A DNA stretch of 64,000 nucleotides from Halalkaliarchaeum desulfuricum (GTDB lineage: Archaea > Halobacteriota > Halobacteria > Halobacteriales > Haloferacaceae), in the NCBI RefSeq assembly GCF_002952775.1, contig NZ_CP025066.1:744001-808000 (forward strand), in the 5' to 3' direction. Numbering within the stretch: the stretch's first letter is position 1; every line of letters begins with the position of its first letter. Below, piece by piece: positions 35,556 through 43,513 of the stretch. Both the position numbers and the translations under genes were made by a program. The notes beneath the pieces are model-generated. The model worked only from the letters and a program-made list of their open reading frames with translations. It was not told where the DNA came from and ran no database searches.

Positions 35556-37032
35556 AGGGAGCGATGCTCCTGTTCCTGTTTTCGCTCTCAAACGTGTTAC
35601 AACACTACGCTATCGGGCGGTCCCGCCGGGCGATCGAGTCGCTCATGGAACTGCGCCCGGAGTCGGCGATCCTGCTCCGGGACGGCGAGGAGGTGTACGG
35701 CGGGACGATAAACGGCGACGGCAGCCTCGAGGTCCGGGTGACCCGCGAGGCTCACGAGTCGGCCATCGCCCGCCTGATCCACATGGTCGAGGAGGCCCAA
35801 AGCGAGAAAGCCCCGACACAGCGGCTGATCGACCGGTTCGAACAGCCGTACGTGCTGGGCGTGTTCGGACTCACCGCGGCAGCGATCGCGATCCCCCTGG
35901 GGTACGCGTTCGACAGCACCTTCTACCGTGCGATGACGCTGATGGTCGCCGCCTCCCCGTGTGCGGTGATCATCTCGACGCCCGCAGCCGTGCTTTCCGC
36001 GATCACTGCGGGCGCACGCCAGGGAGTCCTTTTTAAAGGCGGGAACACGTCGAGGTGGCCGCCACCATCGACGCGGTGGCGTTCGACAAGACCGGAACGC
36101 TCACGGAAGGCAATACACGGTTGACCGACGCGACCGCGAGGACGGGGGCAGCCGTCGACGGATCATCGGTCACGGACGACCGGCTGCTTTCGCTTGCGGC
36201 CGCCGTCCAGGAACGGTCGGAGCACCACCTCGCCCGGGCGACCGTCGAGGCCGCCGAGGAAAACGACCTGAGAATACCCGAGTCCGAAGGGTTCAGATCG
36301 ACACCCGGCAAGGGCGTCCGGGCAGCCGTGGACGGGGAAACGATCCACATCGGCAACACACGGTACTTCGCGTCACTCGCGGGAACGTCCGAAGAACCCA
36401 CCGGGGCGTTGGACGACGAACCGATTGAGGGGATCCGGGAGGGCACAGCAGCGCTGGAGTCGCTGCAGGCCGACGGGAAAACGAGCGTCCTCGTGGTCCG
36501 CAAGTCTGACGGCGAAGCGTCCGTGCTCGGCTGGCTTGCCTTCACCGACACGATCCGCACGGGCGCAGCCGAGACGATCGAGCGGCTCCGGGCGCTGGGC
36601 ATCGAACACGTCGTGATGCTGACCGGTGACAACGACCGTGTGGCCCAGCACGTCGGCGAGACCGTCGGCGTCGACGACGTCCGGTCGGAGCTGTTGCCCG
36701 AGCAGAAAGTCGAACACGTCGAAGCGCTGGTCGAGCGATACGACGGGGTGGCGATGGTCGGCGATGGCGTCAACGACGCGCCGGCGCTGGCGACGGCCGA
36801 CATCGTGTTGATGTCCGACGATCTCGAGCAGATCCCGTACGCGTTCGGCCTCGGGCGACGGACCCGACGGACGCTGTTTGCGAACTTCGGGATCGCCTTC
36901 GGCGCAATCGCGATCATGCTCGTCGCGATCCTCACCCGGGGGATCCCGCTCCCGATCGCCGTGGTGGGTCACGAGGGATCGACCGTCCTTGTCTCGTTGA
37001 ATGGGCTCCGGCTGCTCGGCTTTCGGGAGTAG
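35556..37032 (+). pseudogene. Decayed P1B-type heavy-metal ATPase
   Basis: Recognisable pieces of a Zn/Cd/Cu-type ATPase: SNVLQHYAIGRSRRAIESLM, VAASPCAVIISTPAAVLSA, AFDKTGTLTEG and VAMVGDGVNDAPALATAD. Three lesions are visible. The N-terminal metal-binding part and first helices are absent. The actuator domain with TGES is deleted in frame between LLRDGEE and VYGGTINGDG (about 35695). One G is missing at 36041-36043, which shifts the frame before the DKTGT motif. The G loss alone could be a sequencing error, but the deletions make this a pseudogene. Confidence 0.88.
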
Positions 37033-37057
37033 CCTCCGTCACCATCGGCGTCGCTGC

Positions 37058-37510
37058 TCAACTCCGCCGCCGCCAGAACAGCTTCATCCGGCCGATGACG
37101 CCACCCACGACGACGCCAAAGAAGACAAACCCAGGCAACAGCATCACCGCCTGGGAGATCGCGAGGGTGATGTACTCGCCGAACATCCACGTCGCGAGGA
37201 CGTACTCGAAGCCCGAGGCGACGTACACCCCGTAAACGAGCACGCCGAGTAGATACAGACACCCGCCGAACACGCCCGCCAGCGGGGCATCGACCCATCC
37301 GGCGTCGGGTTCGGTGAGCAGCGCAGCGACGGCCGGACCGACCGTCCCGGCGGCGAATATCTCCGGCTCCGTTCCGAAGGTGACGACGTACCACCCCAGG
37401 AGGACCGCCTGGAGGAGCCCGCCGACGATCACCGGCAGCCGGACGTGATCGCGAAGGCGGCTGTTGGAAGTGTGCGACCGAACGAACTCGGTCGGGAGGG
37501 CGTCGCGCAT
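37058..37510 (-). CDS. Membrane protein with about four helices, unknown function
   Basis: Protein of 150 residues starting at ATG 37510 (MRDALPTEFVRS). Four hydrophobic stretches are seen at about 24-45, 50-65, 78-100 and 117-142, ending in a basic tail MKLFWRRRS. Small haloarchaeal membrane proteins of this kind have no known role. It is divergent from the pilin-like gene, with which it shares a short promoter region. Confidence 0.6.
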   Translation of the reverse strand: MRDALPTEFVRSHTSNSRLRDHVRLPVIVGGLLQAVLLGWYVVTFGTEPEIFAAGTVGPAVAALLTEPDAGWVDAPLAGVFGGCLYLLGVLVYGVYVASGFEYVLATWMFGEYITLAISQAVMLLPGFVFFGVVVGGVIGRMKLFWRRRS

Positions 37511-37618
37511 ACGCCGCGTAACGCGCGGATTCCACATATAAATACTGCCGAACTGCCGGTGCGGGGACCGACCTCCGAAACGACGGCTCCGACGGCCGTG
37601 CGGATCGAAGTGCCCGCA

Positions 37619-37626
37619 CTTTTATC
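37619..37626 (+). promoter_or_regulatory. TATA-like box deciding the pilin-like start
   Basis: CTTTTATC lies 22 nt before the GTG at 37649. This spacing fits leaderless transcription and argues for the GTG start over upstream codons in the same frame. Confidence 0.45.
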
Positions 37627-37648
37627 CGAAAACGCGGGAGTCCGTGAC

Positions 37649-38191
37649 GTGTCGCTCGTCCCCTCTTCCGACAGGAACGGCCTCCGCGCCAGCGCGCCCC
37701 TCGGCGTGGTGTTGCTCGTCGGCCTCGCAGTCGCGCTCTCGACCGGCGTCGGTGCGGCCGCGCTGGGAATCGGCGTACTCGGTGCCGGCAGTCTCGACAC
37801 TGGGACTGCAGGCAGCGGCGAGTTCGGGCTGGGATCGACCGAATCGGCGTCGCTGTCCGCGTCGGCGACCGTCGAGGGACGGATACAACTGGAACACGAG
37901 GGGGGCGATACACTCGACGTCCGAACGCTCGATCTCCGGCTCCTGATCGACGGCGAGGAACTGGCTCGGCAGCCGCCGGTGCCGTTCTTCTCGGCTGAAG
38001 GGTTCAAAAGCGGACCGACTGGGCCGTTTAATCCGGCAGCGGATCAGACCTGGCGTGCGGGGGAGTCGGCCTCGCTGGAGGTTGCCGGCACGAACGAACC
38101 GGCCGTGAGGGACGGTTCTCGGATCGAAATCGAGCTGTACGCCGGCGGAGCGCCGGTGGCAAAAGTAGAGACGACCGCACAGAGAGAATGA
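37649..38191 (+). CDS. Type IV pilin-like protein
   Basis: Protein of 180 residues from GTG 37649. The N-terminus MSLVPSSDRNGLRASAPLG precedes a hydrophobic stretch GVVLLVGLAVALSTGVGAAALGIGV, the layout of haloarchaeal prepilins (RAVSP-(V/L)G...). The mature domain has the beta-rich pattern LEHEGGDTLDVRTLDLRLLIDGEEL seen in haloarchaeal pilin-like proteins. Cleavage by prepilin peptidase PibD is expected near AS/AP. It may form surface pili or be a minor pilin. No pilus assembly genes are nearby. Confidence 0.75.
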   Translation: MSLVPSSDRNGLRASAPLGVVLLVGLAVALSTGVGAAALGIGVLGAGSLDTGTAGSGEFGLGSTESASLSASATVEGRIQLEHEGGDTLDVRTLDLRLLIDGEELARQPPVPFFSAEGFKSGPTGPFNPAADQTWRAGESASLEVAGTNEPAVRDGSRIEIELYAGGAPVAKVETTAQRE

Positions 38192-38207
38192 CCCGGGTTC
38201 CGCGAGT

Positions 38208-38828
38208 TCACTTCGGGACGGTGGCGACCGTTGTGATCGCGACATCGGGGTTCCGCGGCGGACCCATGACGTGGTGTTCGATACCGGTGAAGCCGGCCTC
38301 GCGGAACATCCGGTCGGCTTCGTCCTCGTCGTAAAACAGCATGATCGCGTCGGCGATGCGCGCCTTGATCGGGTTCGTCGGGTGGTTCGGCCCCACGACG
38401 AGTACCTGACCGCCGGGTTCGACCACCCGTCGGAAATCGCGCAGCGTGGCCACCGGGTTGGGCCAGTACTCGATCGAGCCCGACGACCAGACGTACTCGA
38501 AGCTGTCGTCGGCGAAGGGGAGCCGTTCGGCGTCCCCGCGGTAAAACGCCACCCGGTCGTGTTTGCCGAACTTCTCGAACGCCTTTTCCATCTGGTGGCG
38601 GCTCTGGTCGAGACCGTGGACGTCGTCGGTGTACTGGAGCAGCCCTTCGGTTCCGAAGCCGGTGCCACAGCCGACGTCGAGTACCCGGTCGCCCTGCTGG
38701 ATGTCGAGCAGTTCCAGCGCCTCCGCCCGCATCTCCTCGGTCCAGAAGAAGGGATTCACGCGGTCGTACACCTTCGAGAGGTACTTGTAAAACAGCCGCG
38801 CGCGGTCTTTGTCCTCGAGGATTCCCAT
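38208..38828 (-). CDS. SAM-dependent methyltransferase (MPBQ/MSBQ-like)
   Basis: Protein of 206 residues. Class I SAM-binding motifs: VLDVGCGTGFGTEGLL (motif I), VHGLDQS, then YRGDAERLPFADDSFEYVWSSGSIEYWPNP. The final part (FYDEDEADRMFREAGFTG) resembles quinone-ring methyltransferases, so a role in menaquinone modification is possible. ATG 38828 (MGILEDKDRARLFYK) is the conserved start; the longer frame adds an unrelated Arg/Ser-rich tail. Confidence 0.82.
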   Translation of the reverse strand: MGILEDKDRARLFYKYLSKVYDRVNPFFWTEEMRAEALELLDIQQGDRVLDVGCGTGFGTEGLLQYTDDVHGLDQSRHQMEKAFEKFGKHDRVAFYRGDAERLPFADDSFEYVWSSGSIEYWPNPVATLRDFRRVVEPGGQVLVVGPNHPTNPIKARIADAIMLFYDEDEADRMFREAGFTGIEHHVMGPPRNPDVAITTVATVPK

Positions 38829-38889
38829 CGCCGTCGGATTGGGGTTCCGACGGTATAACTCCAGCTTTTTGCCGGTCCCGAAAGCGGAG

Positions 38890-39315
38890 TCAGTCCCGCT
38901 CGATTCGACTGGGATCGACCGGCTGTCCGTCCTCGGTCGGCGGTGCGACGTGGTCGACAAACGTCTCGACGTCGGGTTCGCGGACGATCACGTCGACCTC
39001 GATGTCGCCGAGTTCGTCCGGGTTACCCACGGCGAAGTTGATCACGCCCTGAAACGCCGCCTGTTTCTTGAGCCGGAACGAAAAGCCGCCCTTGCGGGCG
39101 TTTTTTAGGAACTCCCGGCGCGCTGTGTCGAGGATCTCCTGTTCGTGGAGCCGGTCGGAAAAGGGATCCAACGTGTGGGTTTCGGCAACGAGCCGTCCCG
39201 GCTGCTGTTCGATCTCGGCGTCCGGGAACAGGTTCCGGACCGCGTCGGCGACCCGATCGGTCACTTCGGTGTCGTTTACGGGCGCTTCGATGTGGACGTC
39301 GATGCTGTAGATCAT
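38890..39315 (-). CDS. UPF0201-type RNA-binding domain protein
   Basis: Protein of 141 residues of the archaeal UPF0201 / COG1325 group, predicted to bind RNA and often encoded with a dephospho-CoA-kinase-like protein. It shows IYSIDVHIEAPVNDTEVTDRVADAVRNLFP and FRLKKQAAFQGVINFAVG. The start ATG at 39315 overlaps the preceding gene's stop (39312-39315), so the pair is coupled. In some archaea the two are fused as UPF0200/UPF0201. Confidence 0.87.
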   Translation of the reverse strand: MIYSIDVHIEAPVNDTEVTDRVADAVRNLFPDAEIEQQPGRLVAETHTLDPFSDRLHEQEILDTARREFLKNARKGGFSFRLKKQAAFQGVINFAVGNPDELGDIEVDVIVREPDVETFVDHVAPPTEDGQPVDPSRIERD

Positions 39316-39872
39316 TGTTCGATCGCCTCGGGCCCCTCCTCGAGAATCCGCCGGATCGTCCGGCGGAACGCCTCGAGGGAGTCGGTGTTCTCGACGGTGA
39401 TGTCGGCGTGCTCCATCGCCTCGCCCATGCCGAAGGATAGTTCCCGTTCGTCGCGGGCCCGCAGTGCCTCGGTTTGAACGTCGGAGGCGTCCCGGCCGCG
39501 GTCGCCGAGCCGTTTCGCCCGGAGACCGAACGGCGCCTCGATGCTGACCAGGAGGAAGTCGTCGCCGAACGCCTCCCGGAACCGTTCGACCTCGACCATC
39601 GACCGGAGTCCGTCGACCAGCACCGTCTCGGCGGTCTCGAGTTCGCGTTCGATCAGCGGGAGCGATCGCTCGGCGACCGCGTCGGGGCCGTTCTCCTCGC
39701 GGAGCGCTTTCGCGATCTCGCCGTGGTGTGTTGCCGGATCGAGCCCGCGGTCGCGACACTCCTCTCGGATGACGTCGCCCATCGTCACGACCGGGATTCC
39801 CTCCTCGCGGGCGACCGACGCCGCTTCGCCCTTGCCGCTGCCCGGCAGGCCGACAGTCCCGATAACTCTCAT
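39312..39872 (-). CDS. UPF0200-type P-loop kinase (dephospho-CoA kinase-like)
   Basis: Protein of 186 residues. The Walker A is GLPGSGKGEAAS (8-19), and the lid and Walker B region reads TVLVDGLRSMVEVERFREAF. It belongs to the archaeal dephospho-CoA-kinase-related group annotated UPF0200, for which a CoA role has been suggested but is not certain. ATG 39872 (MRVIGTVGLPG) is clear from the P-loop. It is the first gene of a two-gene operon with UPF0201. Confidence 0.87.
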   Translation of the reverse strand: MRVIGTVGLPGSGKGEAASVAREEGIPVVTMGDVIREECRDRGLDPATHHGEIAKALREENGPDAVAERSLPLIERELETAETVLVDGLRSMVEVERFREAFGDDFLLVSIEAPFGLRAKRLGDRGRDASDVQTEALRARDERELSFGMGEAMEHADITVENTDSLEAFRRTIRRILEEGPEAIEQ

Positions 39873-39974
39873 CGGGTGATGATACTGGCGACGTGGACTT
39901 ATATACACGGATGTCGGTTCGGACGACTTGGACCCAAACTCCTTTAGTATCGACAGCGGGTACGGATACGGTGA

Positions 39975-40078
39975 GGGCACGTAGCTCAGCCAGGATAGAG
40001 CGTCGGACTTCTATCCCGTCCAGGTTTGTGGGTGGGGAAGACATCCGACGGTCGTGGGTTCGAATCCCACCGTGCCCG
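39975..40078 (+). tRNA. tRNA-Arg (TCT) with a 29-nt intron
   Basis: 104 nt in total, 75 nt after splicing. Acceptor GGGCACG pairs with CGTGCCC (40071-40077), with discriminator G. Anticodon stem TCGGA/TCCGA and loop CTTCTA(intron)A give anticodon TCT. The intron spans 40014-40042 at the canonical 37/38 position. A bulge-helix-bulge fits well: exon CTTC pairs with intron GAAG (40037-40040), with 3-nt bulges TA/T and AC/A holding the cut sites, and intron CCC (40015-40017) pairs with GGG (40034-40036). Confidence 0.93.
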
Positions 40079-40104
40079 CTGTCTGCGAGCGCAAGCGAGC
40101 AGCA

Positions 40105-40322
40105 GCGGGACTCGAGATTCGAAGCCTATCAGTCGCGCGCAGCGAACAACGTGAGCGAGTACGTCTGATTTCGGTTCGAATCCCACCGTGCCCGTAAAGC
40201 GAGGCGCGACCGGAGGGAGCGCCTCGAAGACGCGAACGGGGAGCCAAGCGACCCGTGAGCGAGCGATCGGCGAGCGCAAGCGAGCAGGACCGTCTCCACT
40301 CTGTTCGAATCCCACTGACCCG
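40105..40322 (+). repeat. tRNA-Arg 3'-end derived inverted/direct repeat element
   Basis: A degenerate inverted copy of the tRNA-Arg 3' end lies at 40105-40126 (core ATTCGAA). An exact 22-nt direct copy (same as 40057-40078) lies at 40173-40194. A second, decayed direct copy is at 40303-40322. The first two are arms of an inverted repeat extended by TATCAG / CTGAT, with GTGAGCGAG in the loop. GCGAGCGCAAGCGAGC occurs both before the first arm (40085) and before the third copy. About 300 bp hold no gene. Confidence 0.85.
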
Positions 40323-40397
40323 TGAGAAGCTAGTTGCGCTCGATGTCGGGACCAATATCGACAACGCTTATGGGTATTACGTAGGGAATACGAGCGT

Positions 40398-40762
40398 ATG
40401 TCCGACGCTAACGCCAGGGATAACGACGACCCCAAGATGACTACGATAACTGTCAAGGTCCCCCAGGCGTTCCTCGAGGACGGACGCGAACGTGGATCGT
40501 CCCGAGCAAAACAGCCGAAAACAACAACAGCGGAAGACACGCAGCGACGAACTCCGGGACCGACGAAAGGAGAAGTTCAGCAGCCCGGACGTCAATCCCG
40601 ACGGATCGCTGCAAACCCCCGAATACGAGGAGGACATCCAGGATATCGCAACAACACAGTAGAGAGATGAGTCGTCCTCGAACCAACTGCTCTCTCCATC
40701 GGCATGGCTCCTGCTGGCGGTAGTTCTCGTCTCAATCGTGGTTATCGTGTACGTCTCTTTAT
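40398..40762 (+). pseudogene. Hybrid remnant: RHH antitoxin N-terminus joined to an AN1 zinc-finger gene 3' half
   Basis: The first 28 codons read as a ribbon-helix-helix antitoxin start (MTTITVKVPQAFLEDG). At about 40490-40513 the sequence switches to a copy of the 3' half of the AN1 gene at 44024, in a different frame. This copy (40513-40762) is highly similar to 44282-44531, at a constant offset of 3769 bp, and has a TAG at 40659-40661 where the intact gene has CAG. The open frame of 90 codons is therefore a recombination artefact and unlikely to be functional. Confidence 0.8.
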
Positions 40763-40799
40763 AAACGGTCGCTCGGTTCGGAGTTAATTATCCGGACTC

Positions 40800-41085
40800 C
40801 CTCGTGGATTCAATCTACTTCACCAGGAGTTCCGCTGTCCGATGATCGCCCTCGCGACGAACGGTCTCGAACTCCCGTTCCCGTTCGATGAAGGCCTCAG
40901 GGTGTTCTCATAATACGCGAGCCCCGAACAGATCCCCAATCGAAACCCCCGTACTCACCGGCAAGAACGGGAGGATCGTCACCCCTGTCGAGGACCCGCC
41001 GTTTTAAATCCAGCAATGTTACCAGGGTCCCCTCGATTCGGGGCGTCCCGGATCGGATCTCCTCCTCAAGGACGATCCGAGGCGT
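40800..41085 (-). pseudogene. Decayed DUF433 antitoxin gene (relic 1)
   Basis: Read on the minus strand, frame pieces give RIVLEEEIRSGTPRIEGTL, LAGEYG and finally EREREFETVRREGDHRTAEL before a stop. These match successive parts of a DUF433 antitoxin but need at least two frameshifts. Its first codons overlap the 3' end of vapC. The tail segment is shared with a second relic at 45275-45375. Confidence 0.7.
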
Positions 41086-41482
41086 GGATAATATCGACGT
41101 CCAGCAACTGGTGAATCGGCACCTTGTCGAAGTCGTTTTTGTTCCGAGTGACGAGCGTGCAATCCGCCTCTCTGGCTGCGGCGGCCACCAGCAGATCGGG
41201 GACGGCAAGCGACGTACCGGCTGCTGCGAGTCGGCCCCGCATATTTGCCGCCTGTTGGGCGACGTCCGCGTCGACCGGGATGACACCGTCGACGGACTGT
41301 TCGGCCAGCCGTCGTTGTTCCCGAATCGTGTCGTGTGCCGAATACCGCTGGAGAAACTCGAACAGGACGACCGACGGGATCACCCAGATCTCAGTGCTGT
41401 GATCGGACAGGTAGGTCGTGACCGCCGGATAGGATTCCTGGGACGCGTAGCGACTGAATACGTCGTTATCCAGGCAAATCAT
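41066..41482 (-). CDS. vapC: VapC-type PIN-domain toxin
   Basis: Protein of 138 residues, a PIN-domain ribonuclease expected to cleave tRNA or mRNA. The acidic metal site is visible: MICLDNDVFSRY (Asp5), the central Glu in VVLFEFLQ, PDLLVAAAAREADCTLVTRNKNDFDKV (Asp in PDLL, Asp in NDF). Its start overlaps the antitoxin stop (41479-41482). The last few residues run into the DUF433 relic, so the C-terminus may be altered, but the catalytic core is complete. Confidence 0.9.
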   Translation of the reverse strand: MICLDNDVFSRYASQESYPAVTTYLSDHSTEIWVIPSVVLFEFLQRYSAHDTIREQRRLAEQSVDGVIPVDADVAQQAANMRGRLAAAGTSLAVPDLLVAAAAREADCTLVTRNKNDFDKVPIHQLLDVDIIHASDRP

Positions 41483-41694
41483 GAATCCATGCGCTCGTCC
41501 CAGTCACCACGTGCCGTCTCCCGGGCAGCCTCCATATCCGCGACGACGCCCTCGTCAGCGAACCCGCCGAGATCTTCGACGTCACGGTCCCGGCGAGCGA
41601 GACGGGCGAGAAACTCGTCCCAGCTCTCGTCTTCGTTTTTCAGGAGAGACAACATCGACTTTGTATCGTCTGATACCCTGATGGTTGTACTCAT
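41479..41694 (-). CDS. vapB: VapB-type antitoxin
   Basis: Protein of 71 residues. The N-terminus MSTTIRVSDDTKSMLSLLKNEDESWDEFLARL is a ribbon/AbrB-like haloarchaeal antitoxin pattern with a short beta-strand and helix. The acidic C-terminal part should bind the toxin. It precedes vapC with a 4-nt ATGA overlap. An AT-rich palindromic stretch GTATACGTTGTATACG lies directly upstream (about 41697-41712) and could be its operator. Confidence 0.85.
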   Translation of the reverse strand: MSTTIRVSDDTKSMLSLLKNEDESWDEFLARLARRDRDVEDLGGFADEGVVADMEAARETARGDWDERMDS

Positions 41695-41734
41695 GCGTAT
41701 ACGTTGTATACGCGTCCGCTAAATCGTTTCGGTG

Positions 41735-42000
41735 GGACGTGTTGTACACGTGGTAGCGGAATGCGTCGGTAGTATTCTCGAAATTCTGCTCCCACTCGAC
41801 AACGGCCTCCCGGTGTTCATCGTCGTACCAAAGACCCGCGAACAGGACCGCAATCGAGATACCGTACTCGCCGGCGAGGACTCGAGAGTCCTCACCTCCT
41901 CGATGACCCCCGCGTTAGATCCATCACCGGGACGCGTTTCATCTCGATTCGGGGCGTCCCGAATCGGATCTCCTCGTCACTGACGAGCCGAGCCATGGAT
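41735..42000 (-). pseudogene. Decayed DUF433 antitoxin gene (relic 2)
   Basis: On the minus strand LVSDEEIRFGTPRIEMKRVPVMDLT is followed, after frame changes, by LAGEYGISIAVLFAGLWYDDEHREAVVEWEQ. This is a complete DUF433 outline but with an in-frame stop and frame breaks. It is similar to relic 1 at the nucleotide level; the string ATTCGGGGCGTCCC occurs in both. The two relics flank vapBC on either side. Confidence 0.7.
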
Positions 42001-42128
42001 GGTTGTCGGCCCCGATCCCGTTGTTCTTGTGGCGGATGGGGCAATTTGGTCGAGTTACTCATCGTCAACAGTTTTCATACTTCATCGCGGCCCGTCACTA
42101 TATTATGCCGGGGATCCAACCGTCAGCC

Positions 42129-42563
42129 ATGCCCGAAGACGGGGCTCCGACGCTGGAAGGCGTGGATGTCGAGGGGATCCGCGAGTATCTCGAGGGGTGG
42201 GAGCTCGAGTTCGCGTTGCTGTTCGGTTCCCGTGCCCGAGGCGATAGCGAAGCGTCCTCGGACATCGATGTCGCGCTCCGGTTTCCCAAAGGGACGGACG
42301 AAGGTGAGCGGTTCCGCCGCCGAAACCGGATCGACGCCGCCCTCCAGGCGTATGCGGACGGGTTCGTCGACGTCAGCGACATCGATCGGGTCCCGACCCC
42401 TATCGCGTACCGGGCACTTCAGGACGGGGTGGTTCTCCTCGGAGACGAACGGACGGTGGAGGCGTATCGGAAGCGAGTCGAAGCCGAATACGAAGCGACC
42501 GCAGAGGAACGGGAGCGGGAACACCGAGAGTTTATCGATCGTCTCGCCAGCGGGGACGTCTGA
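42129..42563 (+). CDS. mntA: MNT-type nucleotidyltransferase (antitoxin of an MNT/HEPN pair)
   Basis: Protein of 144 residues with the minimal nucleotidyltransferase signature FALLFGSRARGDSEASSDIDVALRF (Gly-Ser and Asp-x-Asp). In such pairs the MntA enzyme adenylylates and silences the HEPN toxin. ATG 42129 is chosen because a TATA-like TATATTA lies about 30 nt upstream; ATG 42105 is an alternative. It ends directly before the HEPN partner at 42564. The domain is complete, while the partner carries a nonsense codon. Confidence 0.88.
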   Translation: MPEDGAPTLEGVDVEGIREYLEGWELEFALLFGSRARGDSEASSDIDVALRFPKGTDEGERFRRRNRIDAALQAYADGFVDVSDIDRVPTPIAYRALQDGVVLLGDERTVEAYRKRVEAEYEATAEEREREHREFIDRLASGDV

Positions 42564-42992
42564 ATGGTCGATGAAAACATCGTCGTAACTAAACTTCGGT
42601 ACGTCAACGAGTACACCGAGGACCTCAAGTAACTGCGGGGACTGACGAGAGAAGAGTACGTTTCGGACGTCGTTGTCCAACGGGCGGTCGAACGGACGTT
42701 CATGAACCTGATACAGTCCTGTATCGACCTGGCACAGCACATCAGAGCAGCTGAAAACCTCGCCCCCGATGGAACCTCGAAACAGGCGTTCGAGTCCCTG
42801 GGTGACGCCGGAATCATCTCGCGAGAGACACAGGAGAAACTGGCGGAGGCTGCCGGATTCAGGAACGTTCTCGCTCACAGATACGGGGATGTCGATCACG
42901 ACCTCGTCTACGACGTCTTGCACAACGACCTCCACTGGTTCGAACGGTTCCAACAGGAAATCGCACAGTGGATCCAACGCCGATCCGAGTGA
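42564..42992 (+). pseudogene. hepT: HEPN (HepT-like) toxin gene with a premature stop
   Basis: ATG follows the mntA stop by a base. MVDENIVVTKLRYVNEYTEDLK is followed by TAA at 42630-42632, then the frame continues LRGLTREEYVSDVVVQRAVERTFMNLIQSC...ending at 42992. GAA to TAA is the simplest explanation. The RNase motif R-x4-H is still present in RNVLAHRYGD. Re-initiation at ATG 42702 would give 96 residues with that motif but without the first helices. Most likely it is an inactivated toxin. Confidence 0.85.
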
Positions 42993-42993
42993 G

Positions 42994-43179
42994 TTACGCG
43001 TTTTCGTCGAGTTGCCGAACCTGGGCTGCCCAATCGTCGTATTTCCCGTATGCGTCGTCGCCGTACTCCGCCTCGATCTGCTGGAGACCCACCACGCTGC
43101 CCACCCGCGAGGCCGCAACGTCCTCGGCGAGCGCCCAAGAGGAAACGACCTTGGGACGAGTTCCGAAAACCCCGTTCAT
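42994..43179 (-). CDS. Small unknown protein (possible antitoxin fragment)
   Basis: Protein of 61 residues, MNGVFGTRPKVVSSWALAEDVAASRVGSV..., with an acidic, Tyr-rich C-terminal half. A perfect TATA-like palindrome lies 29-40 nt upstream on this strand, which supports expression. It sits in a toxin-antitoxin island between a HEPN relic and RelE. I do not recognise the family; it could be an orphan antitoxin. Confidence 0.45.
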   Translation of the reverse strand: MNGVFGTRPKVVSSWALAEDVAASRVGSVVGLQQIEAEYGDDAYGKYDDWAAQVRQLDENA

Positions 43180-43207
43180 CGAGGATCCGTCCCCTCTGGC
43201 GGAACCG

Positions 43208-43219
43208 CTTTTATAAAAG
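43208..43219 (-). promoter_or_regulatory. Palindromic TATA box CTTTTATAAAAG
   Basis: A perfect 12-bp palindrome CTTTTATAAAAG lies about 30-40 nt before the minus-strand ATG at 43179 and just behind the relE stop. Because it is palindromic it could direct transcription both ways. Confidence 0.45.
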
Positions 43220-43228
43220 ATCGAGTGG

Positions 43229-43513
43229 TCAGTCGTCGTCAGCCGTATACGAACCGCCGCGACGCTTGATTCGAGCGACCACTACCCGGCTTTCGTCCCT
43301 TTTAAAAACTACGGAGCACCGAAACTCGCCGATACAGATCTTCCTGTAGGGGCTGTTCCGAAGTGGTTCGCCGTAGTCGGGAGGATCACGCCACGGAGAG
43401 GTACAGATCTCGTCGAGTTTCTCAAGGATGCGGTCCTGCTCTTTCGCCGGGAGTACCCTCAGATCATCCTGGGCCGTCGATGAGAGTTCCCACGTCCACT
43501 CGCCCTCACTCAT
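43229..43513 (-). CDS. RelE/ParE-type toxin
   Basis: Protein of 94 residues of the RelE/ParE superfamily: WELSSTAQDDLRVLPAKEQDRILEKLDEI (N-terminal helices), GEPLRNSPYRKICIGEFRCSVVFKRDESRVVVARIKRRGG (beta-sheet with Arg-rich last strand). RelE proteins cut mRNA on the ribosome, ParE poisons gyrase; the two cannot be told apart here. It overlaps the antitoxin gene by 8 nt (43506-43513). No lesion is seen. Confidence 0.9.
   Translation of the reverse strand: MSEGEWTWELSSTAQDDLRVLPAKEQDRILEKLDEICTSPWRDPPDYGEPLRNSPYRKICIGEFRCSVVFKRDESRVVVARIKRRGGSYTADDD

Noticed and set aside
35941-35985. SPC in place of CPC in the P-type ATPase as a mutation
   Set aside because: SPC occurs naturally in some P1B subfamilies, so it is not counted as a lesion.
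40398-40670. 90-codon frame as a real gene
   Set aside because: Its second half reads the AN1 duplicate in the wrong frame; only the RHH start is meaningful.
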